This document shows, piece after piece, positions 5,965-13,219 of a stretch of DNA of 15,739 nucleotides (the stretch's first letter is position 1; the number at the start of each line of letters is the position of its first letter). Position numbers and translations under genes: made by a program. A model generated the notes under the pieces. It did no database searches and had not been told where the DNA came from. It saw nothing but the letters and a program-made list of their open reading frames with translations. This DNA is from an uncultured Clostridia bacterium. GTDB taxonomy: Bacteria > Bacillota > Clostridia > Oscillospirales > Ruminococcaceae. The stretch spans positions 1 through 15,739 of the forward strand of contig CANQOJ010000033.1 in the NCBI GenBank assembly GCA_947625455.1, given 5' to 3'.

Positions 5965-7281
5965 ATGCGGTTAGTGGCTATTGTGGGCAGACCAAACGTA
6001 GGGAAGTCCACTTTGTTTAATAAGCTTGTAGGGAAACGGCTGTCGATTGTTGACGATACGCCTGGGGTTACAAGAGACAGGATTTACAGCAGGTGCGAGT
6101 GGCTGGGCAGGGAGTTTACGCTTATCGATACGGGAGGAATTGAGCCTAAGACTGATGACGTTATTCTGGCGCAGATGCGGGAGCAGGCTATGCTTGCAAT
6201 CGAAAGCGCGGACTGCATAATCTTTGTCGCTGACCTTACTACGGGCGTTACGGCAAGCGACAGTGATGTTGCAGCTATGCTTATGAAAAGCGGGAAGCCT
6301 GTTGTACTTGCGGTCAACAAGGACGACAAAATCGGCGAGCCGCCGCCCGAATTTTACGAGTTTTACAACTTAGGACTGGGCGAGCCTGTTGCGGTTTCGG
6401 CGGTGCATGGACACGGCACGGGCGATTTGCTTGAAGCGGTTTTTGAAAAGCTGCCGCCTGACGAGCCTGAGGATTTTGACGACAACGCCATAAAGGTTGC
6501 CGTCATAGGAAAACCTAACGTCGGGAAAAGCTCGCTTATAAACTTCATCACGGGCGAAGAGCGCTCGATTGTGTCGGATATTGCGGGGACAACGCGCGAC
6601 GCTGTTGACAGCGAGGTTGTGCGGGGTGAGGACAAGTTTGTTTTCATTGATACCGCGGGCATGCGCAGAAAAGCAAAGGTCATTGAAAATGTCGAGCATT
6701 TCAGCGTATTGCGCGCGCTTATGGCTGTTGACAGGGCGGACGTGTGCGTGGTTATGATTGACGCGACAGAGGGCTTTACAGAGCAGGACAGCAAGGTCGC
6801 GGGGTATGCGCACGACAAGGGAAAAGCGTGCGTTATTGCCGTAAACAAGTGGGACGCTGTTGACAATAAAACGGACTCGACAATGCGGGATACCGAGAAA
6901 AAGCTGGAAAACGACTTCTCGTTTATGTCTTACGCGCCGTTTGTGTTTATTTCGGCAAAAACGGGACAGAGAATTGACAGGCTTTTTGAACTTATAAAAG
7001 AAGTGCATGAACAACATTCCCGCAGAATTTCAACGGGAGTTTTAAACGACATGTTAAACTATGCCGTATCACGCGTACAGCCCCCGTCAGACAAAGGCAA
7101 AAGGCTTAAGATATACTATATGACGCAGGCGGCTACAAACCCGCCGACTTTCGTCATTTTCTGCAACAGCAAAGAACTTTTTCACTATTCATATCAGCGG
7201 TATATTGAAAATCAGATACGCGAAAACTTCGGACTTGATAAAACTCCGATAAAACTCACCATAAGAGAAAGAGGAGAATAA
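5965..7281 (+). CDS. der: Ribosome biogenesis GTPase Der (EngA)
   Basis: Essential GTPase needed for maturation of the 50S ribosomal subunit. It has the diagnostic tandem G domains. The first has GRPNVGKS (residues 8-15), DTPGVTRD (31-38), DTGG (55-58) and NKDD (118-121). The second has GKPNVGKS (182-189), DIAGTTRD (205-212), DTAG (229-232), NKWD (294-297) and the SAK loop. A KH-like C-terminal domain follows from about residue 350, ending LTIRERGE. The length of 438 residues is typical. G4 of the first domain is NKDD rather than the more common NK-hydrophobic-D. A ribosome site, AAGGGG at 5951-5956, precedes the ATG. In Firmicutes der is often near gpsA, as here. Confidence 0.97.
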   Translation: MRLVAIVGRPNVGKSTLFNKLVGKRLSIVDDTPGVTRDRIYSRCEWLGREFTLIDTGGIEPKTDDVILAQMREQAMLAIESADCIIFVADLTTGVTASDSDVAAMLMKSGKPVVLAVNKDDKIGEPPPEFYEFYNLGLGEPVAVSAVHGHGTGDLLEAVFEKLPPDEPEDFDDNAIKVAVIGKPNVGKSSLINFITGEERSIVSDIAGTTRDAVDSEVVRGEDKFVFIDTAGMRRKAKVIENVEHFSVLRALMAVDRADVCVVMIDATEGFTEQDSKVAGYAHDKGKACVIAVNKWDAVDNKTDSTMRDTEKKLENDFSFMSYAPFVFISAKTGQRIDRLFELIKEVHEQHSRRISTGVLNDMLNYAVSRVQPPSDKGKRLKIYYMTQAATNPPTFVIFCNSKELFHYSYQRYIENQIRENFGLDKTPIKLTIRERGE

Positions 7282-7291
7282 AACAAAGAAA

Positions 7292-7945
7292 ATGAAGAAA
7301 ATATTAAAGGCTTACCGCGACTACAATATGAAAAACTGGCGTAAGATATTTCTTTTGGCGGGACTGCCCGTGCTTGCGGTAATAACGGTGCTTTTTGTAT
7401 TGAATTTGACGGGAGTGCCGCCTTTTGGGGGTACGGTGTGGAACTGGCTGTTTATTGCTCTTTATGTCGTTTATGCGGTAGTTGTGATAAAGACGCTGTA
7501 TACGGCGGTTAAGTCAAGACCTGCGCGCCTTGAACGGCATTTGTACGCAATAAGCGAAAAAGAACGCAATACCGTTTTCGAGGAGTTTGACCTGTCAAAG
7601 TCGGAAAACGGAAGATTTTTCCTGAGCGAATTTCTTCTGCTGTTTACAGACTGCGGGGGAATAATCCGCTATGCGAAAATCGGAGAGGTTTCCGTCATAG
7701 GAAAGGCAATATGGCTTGCGTCGGGAAAAAAGGCGGTCATGCTTAAGGCTAAGACGAATGAAGAAGCGCTTGAAGTTGCCAAGAAAATTCAGGAGAGAAT
7801 ACCCGAAGATACAGTCATTGAGGACGAGGAAGAAGAATTAACCGAAGAACAAATAAAGGCGCAGGAAACCGACGAGAAGATAATGAAAGATATAGTTGGA
7901 ATTAAAACCGATGAGGAAACCGACAGCGGAGATAACGGGGAATGA
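7292..7945 (+). CDS. Two-TM membrane protein with possible PH/YcxB-like domain
   Basis: I cannot assign a named family. The 217-residue product has two membrane segments (about residues 18-40 and 48-68), a basic loop, a soluble region of about 90 residues (80-172) with alternating hydrophobic strands (FFLSEFLLLFTD, GGIIRYAKIGEVSVI, KKAVMLKA), and a very acidic tail (173-217). The arrangement, and the motif of an RY pair followed by I-x-x-V, resembles the next gene, suggesting that the two are diverged duplicates with a small beta-rich domain of PH or YcxB type. The soluble part should be cytoplasmic. It starts 10 bp after der and overlaps the next gene by ATGA, so it is part of the der operon. 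The GAGGAG site is rather far from the ATG (15 nt). Confidence 0.72.
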   Translation: MKKILKAYRDYNMKNWRKIFLLAGLPVLAVITVLFVLNLTGVPPFGGTVWNWLFIALYVVYAVVVIKTLYTAVKSRPARLERHLYAISEKERNTVFEEFDLSKSENGRFFLSEFLLLFTDCGGIIRYAKIGEVSVIGKAIWLASGKKAVMLKAKTNEEALEVAKKIQERIPEDTVIEDEEEELTEEQIKAQETDEKIMKDIVGIKTDEETDSGDNGE

Positions 7946-8481
7946 AAGAGATTGCCGGAGAATACCTGAAAATATACCGCTCGGTTATAATTCAACAATG
8001 GTTTATAGCCGTTATCTGCGCAGTACTGTTTGCGGTTTTCGGCGCGTTTAAGAGTGTGTTTGCGGTTGTGGTGTGCATATGCTTTGCGCTGATTGCGCTT
8101 ACCGCAACGATTGTTATTCTGCTTTCACCCAAGCTGTTTGAACAAAGGCTGAAGAAATGTCCCGAAGATGTCAGAGAGGAAATTTTAGAGGGCAAGTTTG
8201 TTGTTTTAGGAGAAAGGCGTTTTTACGAAAACCATTTGCTGTATTACTCGAAACGGAGAATAAATCTCGTGAGATATGACGAGATAACGCGCGTTGAGAT
8301 AAAGTCCATAATGAAAATGGAACTTACCGTCAAAAGCGGCAAAAAACTCTCTCTGCCGACAAATCCCGACGAAAACTCGGCGGTTATAGCCGCGGCATTT
8401 AAAAGCAAAAATCCGCTGATTGAGTTTGTCATCAACGGACGGACGATTGAAAATATTGACGTAAAGGAAAGAGAAAAATGA
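7942..8481 (+). CDS. Two-TM YcxB/PH-like membrane protein
   Basis: A 179-residue membrane protein of unknown function. Two adjacent membrane segments (about residues 19-37 and 40-61) precede a soluble domain (70-172) with predicted beta strands, including GKFVVLGERRFYENHLLYY, NLVRYDEITRVEI and KMELTVKSGKKLSLP. This resembles the bacterial PH-like domain found in YcxB-type proteins, in which short strands follow two helices; the resemblance is by pattern, not by search. It overlaps its neighbours by ATGA on both sides, pointing to translational coupling with the upstream relative and with plsY downstream. The context suggests a role in membrane or envelope maintenance, but this is inference. 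Confidence 0.72.
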   Translation: MKEIAGEYLKIYRSVIIQQWFIAVICAVLFAVFGAFKSVFAVVVCICFALIALTATIVILLSPKLFEQRLKKCPEDVREEILEGKFVVLGERRFYENHLLYYSKRRINLVRYDEITRVEIKSIMKMELTVKSGKKLSLPTNPDENSAVIAAAFKSKNPLIEFVINGRTIENIDVKEREK

Positions 8482-9140
8482 TTTGGATATGCTATGCGGT
8501 GATGATTGCCGTGCCTTATCTTTTAAGCGGAATTAACACCTCTATCATTGTCGCCAAAATAAAAACAGGCAAGGACATCCGCACAATGGGAAGCGGAAAC
8601 GCGGGACTTACAAATACTCTGCGCGTTTTGGGAAAAGGCGCGGCGGGAATCGTACTGCTGGGAGATGTGGCAAAGGCGGCGATTGCGGTGCTGATTGTAA
8701 GGCTTGTGTTCATGTTTGTGGGCGGGGTGAATACAATGAACCCCGAAGAGAACATGACATGGGTAGAAAATTTCGCGGTGTTTATGGCGATAGTGGGGCA
8801 TTGTTTTCCGCTGTACTATGGATTTAAGGGCGGAAAAGGCGTGCTTGCGTCAATTTCGGCTATCTTTGTCTACGACTGGAGAATAGCCTGCATACTGCTT
8901 TCAATATTCATTATAATAGTAGCGTTTACGAAATATGTTTCTCTCGGCAGTTGTATTGCTTCGTCATGCTATTTCATAGTGTCATTCTGCTTCGGCTTTT
9001 TAATTGACAACAATCCTGCGTTTATTATAAACACGATAATAAGCGCATTTTGCGGAGGGCTTATTGTTTTCAGGCACCGCGAAAATATAAAGAGGCTTGT
9101 TACACATACAGAGAAGAAATTAGGAGAAAAGGCTAAGTAA
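8478..9140 (+). CDS. plsY: Glycerol-3-phosphate acyltransferase PlsY
   Basis: Integral membrane acyltransferase that moves the acyl group from acyl-phosphate to glycerol-3-phosphate, giving lysophosphatidate, the first step of phospholipid synthesis. Its 220 residues contain the three PlsY signatures: GSGNAGLTNTLRVLG (38-52), GHCFPLYYGFKGGKG (107-121) and FRHRENIKRL with TEKK (198-214). Hydrophobic segments fit the usual multi-span topology, and D63 sits in the conserved loop LGDVAKA. A loop at 82-97 appears a little longer than in short family members. The start overlaps the preceding gene by ATGA. gpsA, which makes the glycerol-3-phosphate substrate, follows after a repeat, so the two enzymes form a short pathway unit. 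Confidence 0.95.
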   Translation: MIWICYAVMIAVPYLLSGINTSIIVAKIKTGKDIRTMGSGNAGLTNTLRVLGKGAAGIVLLGDVAKAAIAVLIVRLVFMFVGGVNTMNPEENMTWVENFAVFMAIVGHCFPLYYGFKGGKGVLASISAIFVYDWRIACILLSIFIIIVAFTKYVSLGSCIASSCYFIVSFCFGFLIDNNPAFIINTIISAFCGGLIVFRHRENIKRLVTHTEKKLGEKAK

Positions 9141-9143
9141 AGT

Positions 9144-9212
9144 ATACAGTGGACAGTGTAAAGTGTACAGCAAAGGTATCCGCCTTGCGGCGGATAAGAT
9201 TCAGATTGTTTT
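9144..9212 (+). repeat. Family-1 heptamer/hairpin repeat between plsY and gpsA
   Basis: Four tandem 7-bp units (ATACAGT, GGACAGT, GTAAAGT, GTACAGC; 9144-9171) begin three bases after the plsY stop. They are followed by an 8-bp hairpin, TATCCGCC/GGCGGATA (9177-9196), and the block AGATTGTTTT (9203-9212). The hairpin is longer and has different base pairs from the copies at 967-981 and 4683-4697, but the order of parts is the same. Confidence 0.8.
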
Positions 9213-9286
9213 CGGGATAAAACGTTATACTTGCTGATTAGCGGATAAAGTTCCTTAAAATTAAAAACAAAACAGGAGTGGTAATT

Positions 9287-10288
9287 ATGGCAAGAATTGC
9301 TATACTTGGGTGCGGATATGGGACGGCGCTTGGCGTTTTATACACAAAATACGGTCACGAGGTGACTACTTGGACAAAATTCGAAGCTGAAGCCGAACAG
9401 CTTAGAACCGAACGCGAGCATAAAAGGCTTTTGCCGGGAGTTAAGCTTCCGGACTCGCTTGGCGTTACTTCCGATCCGAAAATCGTTTCGGGAGCGGATA
9501 TTGTCGTAGTGTGCATACCGTCCGCATTTTACCGCGGCGCTGTAAGAGAAGTGAAAGAATATATCGACAAAAAAACGGTCGTTATAAACGCAAGCAAGGG
9601 GCTTGAAGAAAGCACGGGAAAGCGCCTTTCGGAAGTACTGCGCGAAGAATTGCCCGACAACCGCATAGGCGTTATAACAGGTCCCTGCCATGCGGAAGAA
9701 ATAGCGAGGTTTGTTCCTACAACAGAAGTCTGCGCGGGTTATGACAATGGCACTGCAGAATATATTCAGCAAACGCTTTCAAACGAATGTTACAGGATTT
9801 ATACAAATGACGACGTCTGCGGGTGTGAACTTGGCGGGGTATTGAAAAACCCTATCGCTTTGGGGTGCGGTATCGCAAGAGGCATGGGACTTGGCGACAA
9901 CACAGTAGCCGCTCTTATGACAAGAGGAATGACGGAGATAACAAGGCTCGGCGTTGCGCTGGGGGCAAGCTGGAAAACCTTTACGGGAATGGCGGGCATA
10001 GGCGACCTTATCGTCACCTGCACTTCTTTACATTCGAGAAACTTCAGAGCGGGAAACCTTATAGGAAAAGGCGTGCCTGCCGCTGATGCTGTTGCGCAGG
10101 TTGGAACGGTCGAGGGATACACAAACGCTCGCACAGCGTTCAGACTGGCGCAGGCACACAATGTAGACGTGCCTATAATAGAGCAGATAGTGAAGATATG
10201 CTTTGAAAACGGCGATCCGAAAAAGAGCATTTCGGTGCTTATGAACCGTGAAACAAAACACGAGCGCGAGCAATACTGGACAGACTGA
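9287..10288 (+). CDS. gpsA: NAD(P)H-dependent glycerol-3-phosphate dehydrogenase
   Basis: Reduces dihydroxyacetone phosphate to sn-glycerol-3-phosphate for lipid synthesis. The 333-residue length is typical. Recognisable elements are the Rossmann N-terminus (LGCGYGTA, residues 7-14), CIPSAF (76-81), NASKGLE (101-107), GPCHAEEIA (132-140), the catalytic region GGVLKNPIALG (183-193, K187 being the likely catalytic Lys), GMAGIGDL (234-241) and SRNFRAG (250-256). The dinucleotide loop reads G-x-G-x-G, one residue shorter than the usual G-x-G-x-x-G (as in GGSWGTA). The ATG at 9287 is chosen because AGGAG (9274-9278) lies 8 nt upstream; the in-frame GTG at 9278 overlaps that site. No clear promoter was seen in the 146-bp gap, so readthrough from plsY is possible. 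Confidence 0.95.
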   Translation: MARIAILGCGYGTALGVLYTKYGHEVTTWTKFEAEAEQLRTEREHKRLLPGVKLPDSLGVTSDPKIVSGADIVVVCIPSAFYRGAVREVKEYIDKKTVVINASKGLEESTGKRLSEVLREELPDNRIGVITGPCHAEEIARFVPTTEVCAGYDNGTAEYIQQTLSNECYRIYTNDDVCGCELGGVLKNPIALGCGIARGMGLGDNTVAALMTRGMTEITRLGVALGASWKTFTGMAGIGDLIVTCTSLHSRNFRAGNLIGKGVPAADAVAQVGTVEGYTNARTAFRLAQAHNVDVPIIEQIVKICFENGDPKKSISVLMNRETKHEREQYWTD

Positions 10289-10308
10289 TTTTAATTCGAG
10301 GTGAATTT

Positions 10309-11172
10309 ATGCGCGAAAAAGCACCCTCTACCATTAACGAGCAAATCAAAATACTAAAACAGCGCGGCTGTGTTTTCGAGGACGAACAGCAGGCGCGCGA
10401 GATACTTAAGTACATCAACTATTACAGACTTTCAAACTACTTTGAGCCTTTTTCCGTCAGCAAGCACAAATATGAAAACGGCGTTACGTTCAACAAAATT
10501 ATGCGCGTTTATGAAATGGACAGAAAGCTCAGGAGTATTCTGCTGGCGGCGCTTGAAGAGGTTGAGATTGCGCTAAGAGCGGTCATTTCAAACTATCATT
10601 CGCTTAAATACGGCGCGCTGGGTTATTTAAATCCGTCATGCTTTGGACTTCAGCATAATCATCAGACGTTTATAGCGAGGCTTAATCATCTTGTCGAGTC
10701 AAACTCCGACCGCGATTTCGTAAAACACTACAACGCGAAATACGGAGGAAAATTTCCGCTCTGGGTAATGGTGGAGTTGTTTTCATTCGGCACGCTTGCT
10801 TTTTTCTACAAAGAAATGCAGAACACCGACAAAAAGACGATTGCGTCGGGATATTACGGGTGTTCATCTTCCGAACTTGACAACTGGGTGTTTTGCCTTA
10901 ACGAACTGCGCAACTACTGTGCGCACTACAACAGGCTATATGGGAGCACATTTCCCGTAACTCCCAAAACACCGCGCGATTTTCCATTTGAGTTACAGCC
11001 CGACCTTTTCGGGTATATAATCATATTAAAGCAGATTTTCCACAACAAGGCAAACTGGAATGAACGCGTTGCAAAGCCTGTTTCAAGGCTTATAAACAAG
11101 AACAGAAACGACATAAGGCTTTCGGATATAGGGTTTCCAGATGACTGGGAAATGTATATAGACTGTCGATAA
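10309..11172 (+). CDS. Abi_2 (AbiD/AbiF-type) abortive-infection HEPN protein
   Basis: Likely phage-defence or toxin protein of the Abi_2 family, whose HEPN domains act as RNases. The 287-residue product has the family N-terminus (TINEQIKILKQRGC, residues 8-21; LKYINYYRLSNYF, 33-45) and two candidate HEPN motifs: R90-x6-H97 in EIALRAVISNYH, and R201-x4-H206 in ELRNYCAHYNRLYG. Both are preceded by acidic residues in helices, as expected for composite RNase sites. It follows gpsA by 20 bp (site GAGGTGA, 10298-10304) and seems to sit in a housekeeping operon. Its last residues, DCR, and the stop codon are encoded by the left end of a family-2 repeat, so the C-terminus may have been altered by that element. 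AbiF-type toxins have been reported with neighbouring RNA antitoxins; none is proven here. Confidence 0.87.
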   Translation: MREKAPSTINEQIKILKQRGCVFEDEQQAREILKYINYYRLSNYFEPFSVSKHKYENGVTFNKIMRVYEMDRKLRSILLAALEEVEIALRAVISNYHSLKYGALGYLNPSCFGLQHNHQTFIARLNHLVESNSDRDFVKHYNAKYGGKFPLWVMVELFSFGTLAFFYKEMQNTDKKTIASGYYGCSSSELDNWVFCLNELRNYCAHYNRLYGSTFPVTPKTPRDFPFELQPDLFGYIIILKQIFHNKANWNERVAKPVSRLINKNRNDIRLSDIGFPDDWEMYIDCR

Positions 11173-11312
11173 AGCCCCATCTACTTCGTCAGCGTAACAG
11201 CGTTATCCGCCTACGGCGGATAATGCGTACAGCCACAAAGGCTAGTTGCAGTAACGCTTCCTTGTATCTGGGACTTTCTCGACAGTCTATGACTTGACTT
11301 TTATACAGGCTG
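11160..11312. repeat. Family-2 MITE-like element with terminal inverted repeats
   Basis: A 129-bp unit (11160-11288) is bounded by imperfect 21-bp inverted repeats, 11160-11180 and 11268-11288, which match at 18 of 21 positions. It contains a strong internal hairpin (11200-11227). The right half, extended to 11312, aligns with 1-75. It has no gene. The left end includes the stop codon of the Abi gene (11170-11172). Confidence 0.78.
11194..11230. repeat. Shared hairpin module inside the family-2 element
   Basis: A 12-bp stem, GCGTTATCCGCC (11200-11211) with the arm starting GGCGGATAATGC (11215-11226), encloses a 3-nt loop and has one G-T pair. Its flanks match the reverse complement of 913-950. 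It could act as a weak terminator for the Abi gene, but no T run follows. Confidence 0.65.
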
Positions 11313-11384
11313 ATACATATAGGGGTTATTGACGCAGAATAGCTGATTAACGATGGCGCATTTTGTCGGAAAGAGGCGTTGTTT

Positions 11385-13214
11385 ATGCCGAATGATTTTA
11401 AAAAGTTTATTGATACGGGCGGGAAAAGCCTTGACGATATTAAAAACCAGATACTGAAAATGCTGTCGAAAACTGCAGGAAATGTTGTAAACGACATTGA
11501 AAAGGAAGTAAAGAAAGAGGTCAAAAAAGAAGTCCGCAAGACAATAAAAAACGTTATTGACTACACGGGAAAAGCGGAGAAAATACCGCCAAGACAAGAA
11601 AACCGCACCGCTGAAATAAAGCCTGAAACCGAAAAAACGCCCGACGAAATCGCTTATCCTCACGAAAGTTTAAACGAAAATATGTCGCCGCATGATATTG
11701 CGGTAAACGAGAAGATTTTCGGCATGCGCAAGCAGAGGGAAATCTCGCACAACGGATATATAGTACAGCGCTGTGCGGAAATTACATTTGTAATGCAGGG
11801 CGAATATGTAAAGGACGTTGAGGACGATTATTCGAGAAGCGCATTTTTCGGTATGACAACTCCCATGTACGCCTCAATGTCAAACTCACAGCTTCGGACA
11901 TACTTCACCTGGCGCACTGACGTAAGGCGCGGAGTTTACCGCGAAACCGACAAATCCTATGTCATTTTGTACGTTTATGAACTTTTAAACAAAATCGGCG
12001 TTCATTCGTCTGACGAGGCGTTTTCAAAGCTGCTGGCGCTTTGGGAAAACATGAAATCGGCTAAATATCTTGATGATGTTCTTCCCCGCTGGCTTAAGGA
12101 CTTTTACGCATACAACAACATATCGGGCGAATTTCCGAATATTGAAAGCAAGGACGAAAATTCGGCGAGGAAAAGCGCTGTTGAGATTTCTATGGGGAAT
12201 TTCAAGGACAAGCTTGATTTTCTGGCAGGAAATTCCTCGTACAATATAAAAGAAAGCGCGTTTTATTCGGAAAAGACTGCGGATATTATCAACGGCGCGT
12301 TGGAAATGGTGTTAAGTGAACTTTCGGAATACTGCAAAAAAAGCGGGATTACCCTTGACGCGCTTATCTGCGGGCAGATGAAAAAGGACTATTCTTGGCG
12401 GCAGTTTGCGGGGGCGTTGGTAAATCTTGACAGAATGGACGGTTTCCGCGCAGTTAAGATAAATCATGAGGAAAGCTACTGCATAAAGCGCGGTGAACCT
12501 GCATTTGAAGAATATTCGCTGTCAGTTCAAAAAGGCATAATCGGGTTTGTCCTTAAAAGCGTTGAAGCAAGACTGCGCATAAGGACGGGATTTGGCAGGA
12601 AAATCACGGTCAATCCCGCTATGCTTTCAAATGACGTGAAAAACCGCGCGAAAGCAATGGCGGCAGTCGAAAACCCCGAATTTGCCGAAACAATTGAACG
12701 CGCTGTTGACAAATACTGCGATAAAAACGGCATTTTCCAAAACAGCAAAGCTGACGGCGACAATTTCACCTATAAAACTCAAAAGGTGGAGATTGACGTA
12801 TCGAAACTGTCAGAAATCCGCGAACAAGCCGAGATAACAGCGCAAAAGCTGATACAAGATGACGGCGAATTTGACGAAAACGATATTGCGGACGATTTTG
12901 AAAACAAAGCCGAACAAGTTTCAAACGAGGAGTTTTCAGAGAAAATATCGGATTATTCAACTCTTACGGGAGAACAAAGCGAATGGGAAATTCTGTCAGG
13001 ACGGCTTTCCGATATTGAAAGAGAACTTTTGCGCGTTATGTATGAAAACGGCGACGGAAACGAGTTTTGCAGAGAAAGAGGACTGCTTTCGGAGACGGTT
13101 TTTGAGAAGATAAACGCGCTTGCTTTGGAGTTTATTGGCGACATCATAATAGAAAACGGAGAGTTGATTTCAGACTATAGGCAGGATATAGCGGAAATAG
13201 TATTCGGAGATTAG
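11385..13214 (+). CDS. TerB-N / TerB-C domain protein without a central TerB domain
   Basis: A 609-residue protein of unknown biochemical role. The N-terminus has a Lys/Glu-rich helix (residues 39-60, with KEVKKEVKKEVRK) and a proline-rich linker. The TerB-N domain covers about 110-315 and shows the family pattern SNSQLRTYFTWRTDVRRG (167-183) and SYVILYVYELLNKIG (191-205). The C-terminal region (about 545-609) matches TerB-C: a leucine-rich helix followed by EKINALALEFIGDIIIENGE. The TerB (tellurite resistance) domain often found between them is not evident; 320-500 is helical without a motif I recognise, and 500-540 is acidic. ATG at 11385 has AAGAGG 8 nt upstream, better than the TTG at 11379. 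The GH25 gene starts five bases after the stop, implying a two-gene operon. Confidence 0.8.
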   Translation: MPNDFKKFIDTGGKSLDDIKNQILKMLSKTAGNVVNDIEKEVKKEVKKEVRKTIKNVIDYTGKAEKIPPRQENRTAEIKPETEKTPDEIAYPHESLNENMSPHDIAVNEKIFGMRKQREISHNGYIVQRCAEITFVMQGEYVKDVEDDYSRSAFFGMTTPMYASMSNSQLRTYFTWRTDVRRGVYRETDKSYVILYVYELLNKIGVHSSDEAFSKLLALWENMKSAKYLDDVLPRWLKDFYAYNNISGEFPNIESKDENSARKSAVEISMGNFKDKLDFLAGNSSYNIKESAFYSEKTADIINGALEMVLSELSEYCKKSGITLDALICGQMKKDYSWRQFAGALVNLDRMDGFRAVKINHEESYCIKRGEPAFEEYSLSVQKGIIGFVLKSVEARLRIRTGFGRKITVNPAMLSNDVKNRAKAMAAVENPEFAETIERAVDKYCDKNGIFQNSKADGDNFTYKTQKVEIDVSKLSEIREQAEITAQKLIQDDGEFDENDIADDFENKAEQVSNEEFSEKISDYSTLTGEQSEWEILSGRLSDIERELLRVMYENGDGNEFCRERGLLSETVFEKINALALEFIGDIIIENGELISDYRQDIAEIVFGD

Positions 13215-13219
13215 TACAT

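Noticed and set aside
6363..7017. Minus-strand frames of 167 and 215 codons inside der
   Set aside because: They are shadows of the Der coding sequence with biased Ser/Thr or Arg composition and no family features.
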